NCBI RefSeq assembly: GCF_016920785.2
Contig: NW_024609837.1
Location: 41,595,543-41,659,542, forward strand
Direction of reading: 5' to 3'
DNA length: 64,000 nt
Source: Ixodes scapularis
Taxonomy: Eukaryota; Arthropoda; Arachnida; Ixodida; Ixodidae
A model generated the notes under the pieces. It did not search any database. It saw only the letters and a program-made list of their open reading frames with translations, and was not told where the DNA came from. Within the stretch, counting starts at the first letter, position 1. Every line of letters begins with the position of its first letter. Both the position numbers and the translations under genes were made by a program. Below, piece after piece: positions 54,257 to 64,000 of the stretch.

Positions 54257-55380
54257 CTTTTTTTTTTTATTTATTTAAAATTGATCTTTATGTACATGTT
54301 TAAAAATTTGTTCACACTCTCTCATGCAATCAAAGTGCAGAAAAACCACGAAAGAGCATAACACAGTGTGCAGGGTGAAAAGTAACACAAGGTGACACAA
54401 CAGTTCACGTGTCTGATCCGCAGTTCAAAGGACGCAACTGCAGAGGCAGTATTAACCCTGGAGACCGCCGCAGCGCAAATGGCATGCCTCACTTGGTGAC
54501 GGCAGAGAACCCGCGCACTCCGAGCCGAGCCTTCAGTGTTTCCCAACACTCAAGCCCCTCCTGCTCTGCAGTCTCTATAAGCGAGCTGGCATACACAAAA
54601 AACATAAAAAAAATGACTCCACGCAGGTTTCCCTCCTTCGACAACATGAAGGTGATCCGTTCCTGACCTCCACAACGCGTACAAACCAAGGATGGTCGGA
54701 ACCTCAAAGGCTCGACTATCTCTTCCCGGCCCACACTCAAGAAACATTGCACTTCGCCACGACACTTACAGATAAACTTCTAGTGCCACCCGCAGCTGTG
54801 CCCAAAAAAGTTCAGCATTTGTGCCAAAATAGGATAACATGTTCTAGAGTCTCTGGAAAAGGACAAAGCGGGCAATTCGTGGACCACGGTACGAAAAAAC
54901 CCTTCTGCACCAGCCATGTTTTTACCAGGGGAACTCTCAGATGCAGACTTAAGAAAAATGTTTTTGTAGCCGTTCTTACGGGATAGCGTCGGAACCGTTT
55001 GAAAACATCTGATTCCACTGCTGTTCCTTCACACATCCGATACAGTGGGACAGAAATTAGCATGTCGAGCGTGTCCCAGTACAGAGTCTTTCGTTTTACC
55101 TTGTCAAGGTACTCATCAGAAAAGCGGTCCTTAAAAAACTTAATCGCTGCTTCACTTCCTTTGTAGAATTTTAAGATCCGTGAGCGGGAAGACCCAGCTT
55201 CACCTTCTAGCCACTGTTTTAAAAAATTACCTCCGAGCACTCTGAAGGAGGATAAAACAATGTCGTTTCTCTGACTTCTGAAAAACATAAAACGGTGAAC
55301 TTTTAACTTAAGCTCAACGTTTACTAACCCAAGGCCGCCTTTCTTTTGGCTCAAAAACAAGTTATCGCGTCTCATGCGCT
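54257..55380 (-). pseudogene. Tx1/L1-like LINE, carboxy-terminal half
   Basis: Minus strand. A 187-codon frame (54812-55375) starts RRDNLFLSQKKGGLGLVNVE, the (W)xxxxLxxxxxxGGLGLxxVE block that follows the RT in Tx1-like elements, and ends NCPLCPFPETLEHVILFWHK then C, the CxxCxxxxExxxHxxxxCxxC-type zinc motif. Further shifted frames continue to 54490. The 3' end is an AAATAAATAAA plus poly-A tail, seen as poly-T at 54257-54266. Inactivated by frameshifts. Confidence 0.85.
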
Positions 55381-55433
55381 TAAACAGTGATTTTCACACA
55401 AAGGTGGAAAGAAAACGGTGCACTTTGCAAATC

Positions 55434-56175
55434 TCACTTTGTGCACACGGCCCACTTGGGCCGGATACCATATGGTTGAAAAAAAGAAAGCATTGCATAC
55501 AAAGCCCGAGTAGGCAGAGACATCTGCCTCCCGTGCCACTCTAACACTTTGACATTTAGACGGTTGAGATCGATTCCACCACGTCCCGTGCTGAGACGCT
55601 CACGGGTCAAATTCACTCCTAAATAGTTCGTCACAGAGTCCGCAAAACTTATGCCAAGAAATTGTTCCGGCTTGGAGTCCCAATCGCCGAGCCACGCTCC
55701 CTTCGATTTCCCAGCGTTCATTTGGGCACCGGAGGCAGAGCAGAAGGCGCCGATATGTTGTACCGCCGCCTGCACTTGACATCTCGACGACCACAGCACT
55801 GTTAAATCGTCCGCAAACGCAAGCACATTTACGGCGCCTCCCGGCAGGGTTAGTCCACGGATGTTCACGTCACCCGTGATAGCTCTGCACAGAGGTTCGA
55901 GGTAGAGCGCGAACAAAATGGGCGTCATTGGGTACCCCTGTCGCACCGATGTGCTGATGGGGACGGAGGCAGTCCTGTTTTCGTTCTCAAGCAGGCAAGT
56001 CGACACGTCCCGGTAGCACAGCTTCACGTACTTCAGAAGCCGCGATCCAACCCCAAAGATCGAAGGTGCGCCAAACCGCCGTTGCGAAGCACTGCGTCGT
56101 TACCGAAGACGAGGCGCGCCCTGTGCATCGATCGCCGTACAAAGTCTCCATAAAAGAAAATAAAGAGATGTAGGA
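55434..56175 (-). pseudogene. Tx1/L1-like LINE, reverse transcriptase
   Basis: Minus strand 197-codon frame. TASVPISTSVRQGYPMTPIL then FALYLEPLCRAI is the RQGxPxSPxLFxLxLExL box; VLAFADDLTVLW carries the catalytic ADD; ASGAQMNAGKSKG and YLGVNLTRERLSTGR are the following conserved segments. Above 56027 the frame is shifted (FMETLYGD, HLRSLGLDRG). Similarity ends near 56175, where gypsy relic B begins, so the LINE is 5'-truncated and lacks endonuclease. Confidence 0.9.
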
Positions 56176-56183
56176 GGCAAGTT

Positions 56184-58258
56184 CAAGAGATGCCGAACGA
56201 CTACATAATACAAGCTTCAAGCAATCCATGAGCCTCTCCAGTCGTACTGGTTAAGAAGATGGACAGAACACTTAGGTTCCGCGTGGACCACCGACAGCTG
56301 AATGCGGTGATGAAGAAAGACGTCTACCTATTCCCACGCATCGACGACACGTTAGACCAGCTGCGCCACTCCCGATATTTTTCATCGATTGACCTGAAGA
56401 GCGGTTACTGGCAGATCGAAGTCGATGAATTGAACCGAGAGAAGCACTTTAGTCACGCCAGGTGGGCTGTACGAGCTCAAGGTGATGCCCTTTGGACTAT
56501 GTACAGCGCCAGCAACATTCTAGCGTATCATGGACACCGTCCTTGCAGGCCTGATGTGGCAGAGCTGTCTCGTCAACCTCGACGAGCACTTGCTGCGACT
56601 CCGAGCTGTTCTCCAAGCCTTACGGAAGGCCGTACTCACCCTTAAGCCGTCAAAGTGTCGGTTCGCATATGACGAACTAAAGCTCCTAGGTCACGTGGTT
56701 AGTAACGAAGGTGTTCGCCCAGACCCAGAGAAAACTCGCGCCGTCGCTGCATGTTCAGCACCGACACAGAAGAAGGGCGCGCGAAGGTTCCTTAGACTAC
56801 GAGCCTACTATCGGCGGTTCATTCAGGATTTCGCAAATATTTACGCACCGTTCACAAACCTCACTAAGGACGCTCAGAAGTTCAAATGGGTCGAGGAGCA
56901 GCAGCTGACATTCGACGAGATGAAGCGACGACTCCACACTCCTTCTATTCTTGGAAATTTTTATCAGGATACGGAAACCGAGGTTCACAAAGACGCAAGT
57001 AACGGAGGACTTGGCGCGGTACTGGTTCAAGTACAAGAAAGCACCGAGCGAGTCATCGCCTACGCAAGTCGAACACTGTCCAAGGAGGAGAAAAATTACT
57101 CCACGACTGAAAAAGAATGCCTTACGGTCACCTGGGCAATCACGAAGTTTCGTCCGTACTTGTACGGGAGCCCGTTCCGTGTAGTCACGGACCACCACTC
57201 GCTCTGCTGGCTTGCGAACCTCAAGGAGCCGTCAGGACGCCTCGCTCGATGAAGTCTCCGACTACAAGACTTTAACATGACTGTAATCTACAAGTCAGGC
57301 CGCAAGCACAGCGACGCCGACTGCATGTCCAGAGTCCCCGTCGAAACACCTTCCGACTGCAGCGACGACGAGGACGACAAGTGCTTCCTAGGCGCAGTGA
57401 ACACCGACGACATGGCACGACGTCAACGAGACGATCCTGAGCTGCGCGCACTAAGAGAGCACCTGGAACGGCGCGGGAAAACCATGCCACGTGGTTTCTT
57501 ACAAGCCCTGCTGACCTTCGCCATTCCACAAGGTGTACACTACAAAAAAAACTTTAAGGGACAGCAACTCGCCGTCGCTGCTGGTTATCCCGACCGACCT
57601 TCCAGAGGAGATCTTTCACGCCAGCCACGACGACCCGACGTCCGGACACCTTTGCTGCAGCCAGACACTGGCCTGTATTCGTGAAAAGTATTACTTGCCT
57701 AAACTCCCCAAAACCGACCAGAAATACACACGATCATGCCACGAGTGCCACCAACGCAAGAAACCTGCGACGAGGCCGGCCAGTCTTCTGCAGCCAATTC
57801 CTCCGCCAACTGCACCCGTCCAGCAGATTTGAATGGATCAACTTAACCCTGTCAACTTCCGGAAACTGCTGGATAATCATCGCCACAGATTATCTCTCCC
57901 TGTACGCCGACACTGAAGCCATTGCTGCAGGAACTGCTGCGGAAGTCGCCCAGTTTTTCCTCGAATCCATGATTCTCCGGCACGGCGCTCCCGAAGTTCT
58001 GATTACAGACCGTGGTTCATCGTTCCTGTCCAAGCTGACGCAAGAAATCCTTGATCTCAGCCACACCAGCCATCGTCGCACCACGGCGTACCACCCGCAG
58101 ACCAACGGGCTGACGGAGAGACTCAACAACACCATCGCCATCATGATCTCCATGTACTTACGTCGACGTGGAGCACAAGATATTCGACGAGGTGTTGCCG
58201 TACGTCACTATTGCTTACAACACGGCCGTGCAAGGAACCACCGGGGTGACACCCTTTA
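56184..58258 (+). pseudogene. Ty3/gypsy relic B: RT, RNase H and integrase core
   Basis: Plus strand. YIIQASSNP-stop-ASPVVLVKK enters the RT; FRVDHRQLNAVMKKDVYLF, SSIDLKSGYWQIEVDE follow. The catalytic YLDD box is missing: CLVNL joins directly to DEHLLRLRAVLQALRKA, a deletion of about 14 codons. Then TLKPSKCRFAYDELKLLGHV, RNase H (KDASNGGLGAVLVQ ... EKNYSTTEKECLTVTWAITK), a TGA for W after GRLAR, and integrase: HDDPTSGHL, CHECHQRK, IIATDYLSLYADT, LITDRGSSF, NGLTERLNNTI (all three acidic residues kept). Several shifts; it stops at GVTPF, where a Harbinger-like element is inserted. Confidence 0.9.
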
Positions 58259-59380
58259 AGGCCCGTTCACACATATGCGTTCGTAGTGACCGGAACGACC
58301 GAAACAACCGAAACGACCGTTGCAACGGTCTGCAACCGTCAGTTGCCATAGCGACGGAGGGATGCACGCACGTGTCGTTCACGACGCAAGGAGTTGGAGC
58401 GAGCCCAACTTTCCCCGATGCGTTGCAAACGACCGAAGCGACCGCAACGACAGACCAATCACAGGTCGAGGAGAATGGGTCGAGCGCGTTGCATGCCGGT
58501 CTGCCGGTCGCGGGCCGACTCCTTCTGTCTGCAAACATGGCGTCGGTGGTGATCGTCGACGTCGGGGTGAAAGTTCATCGTTCCGCGTAAAAGCGCTAGC
58601 CTTGACTGTGAATTTTCGTCGTGTGTCGCTCTGATAACCCAGCACGTATTAGAAGGGAAGATCCACCTACTCGTGCGGCGATGTCGTGGTTGTACTCTCA
58701 AGACAGCAGAAACGCCCGTGCCGTCGTGTTTGTTTACTTCGACTACAGTGGTGCTTTCTAAGCATTTGTGTCCTCGAACATCGCCCGGATTTCTGATTTG
58801 GCGCATTCCTTGCGTGTGCCCAAGTTCAATGTATTACTGGTGCGTACCGTATAAAGGATGCGAATTTTTTACTCGTTTTCATCGCCCGAAAAAGGTGATT
58901 AGTGTTAGCAATCCTGAACGCTCGCATCGTCTGTCAAATTATATTTCTACGTTGCTATATCGTTGCTAAGATTACACCGTCTTTTATAATCGTAGAAAAG
59001 GCGTGTGGCGAGATTTGTACTGTTGGCAAAGTCGTGTATTAAAGTCGTGATCGTGCAAGACGGCGTACTGCATCTCTCTCTTTTTTTTTTTTTTTAATGC
59101 ACTACCCTGCAAGCGTATCCTGAAAAGAGTAATAAAGCTTGAGGTCATAGAAGACGGTCTGTCTATTTTCTGTTACGCAAGTGAGTGGCAGCGCGTCCCC
59201 TTCTTTTTGGAGGCACCGCTGAAACAGCTGACGGCAACGGAGAGGCGGTCGCCGTGCTGCCGACCCGCTGCGCTTGTTGCAGTGGTTGCAGGTGTGTGTA
59301 CGCGCGGCGCAGAGCGGTCGTTCCGGTCGCTTCGGTTGCAACGGACGCATCGCGCTCGTTGTACATGTCTGAACCAGCCT
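58259..59380. mobile_element. Harbinger/PIF-like element inside integrase
   Basis: TTA at 58256-58258 is repeated at 59381-59383; removing the insert and one TTA joins GVTPF to ILVYVRKVTTML as in relics A and C. Ends are AGGCCCGTTCACACATATGC and inverse of AGGCTGGTTCAGACATGTAC. Subterminal sequence is rich in CGGAACGACCG-type words on the left and CGGTCGTTCCGGTCGCTTCG-type words on the right (about 59318), in opposite orientation. 1122 bp; no DDE transposase or Myb-like protein recognised, so non-autonomous. A short TATATACC-less, poly-T run lies at 59079-59096. Confidence 0.85.
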
Positions 59381-59383
59381 TTA

Positions 59384-59799
59384 TACTGGTTTATGTTCGC
59401 AAAGTAACCACAATGTTAGACGTGACGTTACCGTCGGAACCAGCTGTCGACGGAAGCGACCACGCCCAGTTGGTTACGGAACGGGCAGAAGAAGTCCGTC
59501 CGCTCGCCAGACCCCGGATAAAAGCCCAACAACGTGTCGACACTGGCCGCTACAACCTTCGTCGTCGAGACCGCGACTTCCAGTTCGGAGACAGGGTGTG
59601 GGTGTGGACACCGATTTGCCGCCACGGTCTCAGCGAGAAGCTGTTAAAACGCTACTTCGGACCCCACAAATTGCTTCGTCGACTAGGGGATCTGAATTAC
59701 GAGATGATGATGCCCGACGGAACACGGACTTCATCACGCCGCCCTCCACGGCCGGAAGTCGTCCACGTCGTACGCCTCAAGCCGTACAACAAGCGATAG
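59384..59799 (+). pseudogene. Ty3/gypsy relic B: integrase carboxy-terminus
   Basis: Open to its natural stop. RKVTTMLDVTLPSE, QLVTERAEEVRPLARPRIKA, RYNLRRRDRDFQFGDRVWVW, then the GPY/F-type module LKRYFGPHKLLRRLGDLNYE and the tail RPPRPEVVHVVRLKPYNKR. The best-preserved copy of this domain in the window. Followed after 120 bases by the purine tract. Confidence 0.9.
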
Positions 59800-59918
59800 G
59801 ACTATGAACCGCGCTTTTTTCTACGCTCGATAGGACTTTCTTTTACAAGCCTCCGCATGTGTGCCATTATTTTTTTTTGCTTTGTTTCCTGGCACGTCGC
59901 ATCGAGATGATGCGCTTT

Positions 59919-59928
59919 TAAAAGGGGG
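59919..59928 (+). other. Polypurine tract of relic B
   Basis: TAAAAGGGGG immediately before the LTR start TAGTAATGCAGC. Confidence 0.65.
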
Positions 59929-59958
59929 TAGTAATGCAGCGCACGTTGCCGAGTGATC

Positions 59959-60020
59959 GCGCGGCCGAATGGTTACAACGCTTGGCTATCACGCCGAGGC
60001 TCAAGGTTTCATTCCAGTGA
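59959..60020 (+). ncRNA. tRNA-like module in LTR B
   Basis: GGCCGAATGGTTACAACGC fits an A box and AAGGTTTCATTCC a degraded B box, with TTGGCTATCACGCC at the anticodon-arm position. Same place in the LTR as the modules in copies C and D, different anticodon region. Confidence 0.5.
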
Positions 60021-60175
60021 GCTGACTCCTCTTCAATTTAATCTTTCAACTCACCATTTCGTAAGTTCGAGAACCTTCTCGCCTGATAGAGTTGCGAATG
60101 TTCTACGCCGAATTTTCCAGAAACCCATGTGGGTACAACAGGTGCTGCGCGTGGCGTTCCGGAGTCAGCCTCGCC

Positions 60176-61219
60176 CACGGTGTAAGATGAGGTGAGGACA
60201 GCGCGCTCCTCACTACGTGCCCGATAAAGTTCGCTCTTCACTTTCTCTCTTTCTCTCTCTCACTATGGTGTCAAGTGGCGCCGGCAGGTGACTCGTCGAC
60301 CCGTGGGCACGTAGGCTCCCTATGGGCACGTACAAGACGGCTCGTGTCGCCTCATGTAACGCACGCGCAGAGCTCCAGCGAGGTTGTCACACGTGCAGAA
60401 ACACCACGGTCAACGTTACTAAAACACTCAGTTGGGAAGCTCGCCGTCGGAACCTGGGCCGCTGGCGTCCACTGAGACCGAGCTAAATACAACAACAGCG
60501 CCATTTTTTTCTATTTGTCTGTATATACTGTGGTCACCTTGAGCTTTTAGAAAGCATGTTTTTGTGTAAAAACAAACGGAAAAGACTCTTTTTGTATGAA
60601 TTTTTTTAGTTTAGTACAAAATGAAGGTGTGTGATGTTTTTATAATCTTTAGTTTGAAAGGATTTGCGGAACAATTAATATTGTTTTTATACAACCATGC
60701 CTCAGCGGTGCTTTCAGGTAGCGCGTCCCGGCCTAGGTACATTTTAACTTCGGTAGTAACTCGCGGCGCGTCCGCTGGGGAGACAGGGGTGGCACCCCTG
60801 TAACCTCTTCCGCTGTATCTGTTTCGGCGCCAAAATGGCTGATTAAAGCCAAAATAGAAGTAACGTGCAGTTCCTCGAGTGTCCGCTGCGGGAGAAATGG
60901 CGGCGTTGTGTTCGCCATTAGCTCGGTTCTGGAGGACAGATCGAGGCCACTTTTTCAGAGTAGTCTCTATGGCAGTTTCCAAACTTAGTGGTTCTGGTAA
61001 TGTTGCCACAGCGTACCGACGTGTCATGGCAGCGAAATACTTTTTTTCGCTCTCACACAGTTTCGCCGTTTGACCGCCGGCGACACTGTCAGCCGCGGGC
61101 ACGATGACAGCGGAATGATGCATCCTTTCGAGTGCCCGTCGAACGAACACTATCTGATTCCTCGCGCCGCGCGTTCAGCCCCGCCGTGTCCTCACCTAAA
61201 AAGTGTATCTTACACCGTG
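60176..61219. mobile_element. hAT-like element in LTR B, 8-bp target duplication
   Basis: Ends CACGGTGTAAGAT and inverse ATCTTACACCGTG, with GGTGAGGACA just inside both. Flanks are GCCTCGCC (60168-60175) and GTCTCACC (61220-61227); LTR A reads GTCTCGCC at the uninterrupted site, so each copy carries one later change from a perfect 8-bp duplication. 1044 bp, no transposase seen; AGACAGGGGTGGCACCCCTGT at 60781-60801 holds a small hairpin. Confidence 0.85.
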
Positions 61220-61399
61220 GTCTCACCCCAACGCTCCATACTGCTGTTACGCCGGCTTCGACGCTTGCGACGCTCTGTTGTTATCTTGTGTTTCTTTTTG
61301 TTTTGGACGCAAGTTCGGCGAATTAAACATTTTAGAATCCTGAGTTTTTATTTGATCTATGACCTCGTCGTTCGTGACAATATCACCAAGAAGTGATAA

Positions 61400-61775
61400 C
61401 CAAACCAAGATCCATACCCAAATCATGCACACTAGATCCAAGATCCATACCCAAATCATGCACAAATTTATTCTTAAGTACACTAACATGCGGTTAGCAC
61501 TGTTAACTGCATACTCGACATGAATCTTCCAAGAAATCGTTGACGTTATGGAAACTCCAAGATAGTTATAAAGAGAAACAGCAGCGAGAGGTTTAGTGTT
61601 AAGATGGTAGGAATGACACACATATTGAGAACGTGATACTCTCATTGATTTGCATTTGTCACTGTTTAGTGCCATTAGCCTCTGGATGCCCGAAAGCGAG
61701 GTGAACGCCCGAAAGCGCACTGTGAGGTCAAACACCGCAATCCGTATGTCGTTTGCGCTGGTGGGGTAGCGTAAC
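61400..61775 (-). pseudogene. CR1/Jockey-like LINE fragment
   Basis: Minus strand: LMALNSDKCKSMRVSRSQ, then YHLNTKPLAAVSLYNYLGVS and ISWKIHVEYAVNSANRMLVY LR. This is the segment after the YADD box (LxxNxxKCxxMxxSR ... YKYLGVxIxxxLxWxxHI). A 30-bp sequence (TGCATGATTTGGGTATGGAT...) is tandemly duplicated at 61403-61461. Upstream and downstream parts are missing. Confidence 0.8.
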
Positions 61776-62475
61776 TGATTCCCTTGTCCTGTGGCAAGGT
61801 GTACGTTAGTCAGACGGGCAGGTGCGTTACTGTCCGGGCGAGGTGACACTTTTTTTTCCTTGCGCTCCTTCCCGTCTGTACACATCGCGGTTCATTGTGA
61901 TAGGTATGCATGTGCTGCGCTATTTGATGACATTAGCATTTTAGCGCCACACAGAAGCAAGTCTGCCATGGAAATTGACGCGTCCTATTTTCTTCCAAGC
62001 TATAACGCGGGAATGTGTGTGAAAACTCCGTCCGTAGCCCTAGCGAGTAACGAGGTTTGTTTTATTAGGAACATGGGCAAGTACCTGCAGGCGCGTGTCG
62101 TCATGGTCGGGAGGAATGCCTTATCGGGTTGATTGTTTTTGTGTCTATCCGGTTTTTTTATGCTTACTTGCTGTACTGGACAGAAGTAAATGTTTCAGTT
62201 AAATTCGACGTTCTTTCTGCGTTCTCCTTCCACTGGTCTATCGTCTATTTTTGCTCACTTCTAATACATTTTCAACATGGCCAACCAACTAGCCCAACTA
62301 CACACCTTGTCGTATTTTGTGTGCACGCTTTTCTCTTTGATTTTGTATGATGTGAATAGTATTTACGCGTAAATTGCTTTGAAGCTTATCTATATGTATG
62401 CTACGAGTTTCCCGCCTTGTGTAATGCGCTCGCACGTCTCGTGCGTTTGTGATAATAAAATATAATTAAATGAAA
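61776..62475. other. Unassigned sequence
   Basis: A 113-codon frame at 61791-62132 shows no motif. GATAATAAAATATAATTAAA at 62450-62470 could be a polyadenylation region. No gene supported. Confidence 0.4.
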
Positions 62476-62640
62476 ATTTATTCATTTATTATTCATTTTA
62501 CTGACCTCAAGGGCACCCAGAGGACGAATTTCAAGGGGGGGGGGGGGTGGATTTAGAACACGGAATGAACGTAGTCTGCAATTAAACAGTATAAACGATA
62601 AAAAAAAACAAGAAAGAAAACAAAAATAGACCTAAACAAA
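62476..62640 (-). mobile_element. Probable LINE 3' tail
   Basis: TTTATTCATTTATTATTCATTT followed by CCTCAAGGGCACCCAGAGG reads on the minus strand as a CCTCTGGGTGCCCTTGAGG-type end and an A-rich tail, similar in style to the tail suspected at 26327-26367. Includes a 13-G run. Only the tail is recognised. Confidence 0.5.
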
Positions 62641-64000
62641 CGAAACCAAATTGACGCTAGAAGATATATAATGTGTAAAGCGATTATAGCAAAAGTACCA
62701 AAGGTGGTTGCTGAACACACAAAAAAAAGCTATATATTACAAGCCCGAGCTTAATATTAGAAGACAGTCAATATAGCCTAACGGTAGATTAAAAAAAATT
62801 TGAGCACTACTGTGTTGTAAAAGGAGCTAGTCACTGTGCGAAATAACGATGTGAAAAGACGCTTTCATAATATGGTCTTTTGCTTTTCGAATATTTTCAA
62901 TAAACGTTATATCAATTATTTTTTTATGCAGAACCGAGGTAAGTGTTTACAGTACTCCAAATCATGCGCAGGGAATTTTAGTAAGATGCAAAGTACAGTT
63001 CATATGGCACCGACACGTAGACCCCGACAAGAGTATACACCCCGTCGACATGGTAATTGCCCTACTAAATCATTGTAGACCTCTAAACATAGCACATTGC
63101 GGGTAATTGTGTTGCACGTGGAAGTTGGAACGTGCAACACAATAACCCAGACAGACTCGTCTGCTATTGACGCCTACACTGTCGGAGCTCTTCATCGATT
63201 AGTTTAGCGACTGACTTAACGCGTGGCATGCACACTCGATAGCAGTTCTTGGAATGAAGATACCGGCGCTTACAGGGTTTTAAACCGCTGGCGCTCTTGG
63301 AAAGCCTGAACCAGCCAATCAGCGTTGAACTAGGGGGTGTGACGTCATCACTTGGCTTAGCCAATCAGCATCGAGTTAATCGGCGTCTTCACTTTTCGGG
63401 TTCGCAAATTTCAAAACACCCCTTCACTAGACAAAGCACGTTCCACGTGAAAACTAGCAATCTTGAAGGGTGTTCTGGGCAAATTGGTTCTGTGTAGTAG
63501 ATCATTCATAAAAGTTTATGTTGACCGTTGCAACCGGTGGCGATCATAGATATTTTGCCTGATTCCCTTGATCCGATTTTTCTTGTGATATTCACTTTCG
63601 ACGTTGAGTACCCCATCTTGTCTACGCTTTTTTTTATGTTGCAACCATAAATAACAAGCAGAATGTCATTTATGATTTTGGCTTTAGCGTCTCTTTTGTC
63701 GCGTCTATGCGGAACATATCGCCGAATGTCACATGATGCACGCGAAGTTTGCAATGCGACCAATCTCTTCTAATTTCACTGAGGGCACAGAAGTAGTGAG
63801 ACTTTTCTGGCAAGACTTCTAATTTCACAGAGGGCACAGTAGTAGTGAGACTTTGCTGGCAACAATTCCAACGGAAAAAAAGCACGGGGTCTCACACCGA
63901 CGCGGACATCTCATTCCAACAGTTTCTTGATGAAAGACGGTGCACGTCTTGCCCACAACCCATCGCGCATGCGTAGGGGAGTTCCGGTTTGTCTGTAAAT
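62641..64000. other. Unassigned; a hairpin and a 49-bp tandem duplication
   Basis: GGGTAATTGTGTTGCACGT at 63101-63119 is inverted at 63130-63148 with one mismatch. At 63772-63869 a 49-bp unit (AATTTCACTGAGGGCACAG ... TAGTGAGACTT) occurs twice. No gene recognised. Confidence 0.55.

Larger units (their letters stand above)
59929..61383 (+). repeat. Gypsy family LTR, copy B (3' LTR) split by a hAT-like element
   Basis: Starts TAGTAATGC, ends GTCGTTCGTGACAATAT. After removal of 60176-61219 it is about 410 bp and follows copy A block by block: GGCCGAATGGTTAC, AAGTTCGAGAACCTT, GGGTACAAC..GTGGCG, GAGTCAGCCTCG, GGCTTCGACGCTTGCGACG. Confidence 0.8.

Noticed and set aside
58673..58969. THAP-like zinc finger in the Harbinger-like element
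   Set aside because: The frame has CVPYKGC and FFTRFHRPKK, but the spacing and later ligands of a THAP domain are not found.

Overview
This window reads as intergenic or intronic sequence from a large, repeat-rich arthropod genome, most likely a hard tick (Ixodida). The evidence is the mixture of CR1/Jockey-like and Tx1-like non-LTR elements, Ty3/gypsy elements, a tRNA-headed SINE and many inverted-repeat (MITE-like) elements, together with introns, mononucleotide runs and no bacterial gene organisation. No sequence search was possible, so the species is inference. Almost everything recognisable is a mobile element and nearly all are broken.

Layout. 1-14.4 kb: a dispersed repeat (copies near 1, 11.6-12.4 and 12.55 kb), a foldback MITE at 2.07 kb, a compound repeat (2.3-3.75 kb) with cAMP-response-type octamers, palindromic CTAAATTTAG arrays and long purine tracts, and a LINE 3' end at 5.2-5.8 kb. 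14.4-16.9 kb: a 2.4-kb hAT-like element with an exact 8-bp target duplication and a BED-finger relic. 17.0-19.2 kb: a CR1-like LINE split by an element that encodes 18-residue charged repeats. 19.7-23.2 kb: a minus-strand Ty3/gypsy element (gag, protease, start of RT) split by a 2.4-kb foldback element whose inverted ends are 15-bp minisatellites. 23.55 kb: an ABCA-type transporter exon with an internal stop. 24.4-25.4 kb: a structurally complete miniature LTR retrotransposon with a tRNA-Trp-type primer site. 27.1-29.3 kb: a second gypsy relic. 31.0-33.8 kb: a minus-strand LINE. 34.1-43.1 kb: candidate exons of an unrecognised host gene among inverted repeats. 46.2-52.5 kb: a CR1-like LINE joined to a third gypsy relic with a SINE palindrome inside. 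53.9-61.4 kb: a gypsy LTR cut by a Tx1-like LINE, then a plus-strand gypsy relic carrying a Harbinger-like insertion in integrase and a hAT-like insertion in its LTR. 61.4-64 kb: LINE fragments and unassigned sequence.

The most informative parts are the nested insertions. In several cases the reading frame of the interrupted element lets the insertion boundaries and target duplications be read to the base. The strongest novelty candidates are the minisatellite-ended foldback element (20285-22700), tRNA-like modules in the LTRs of one gypsy family, the SINE palindrome with a target duplication (51622-52363), the 18-residue-repeat element (17533-18373), and a recurrent class of short quasi-palindromes that overwrite coding sequence.
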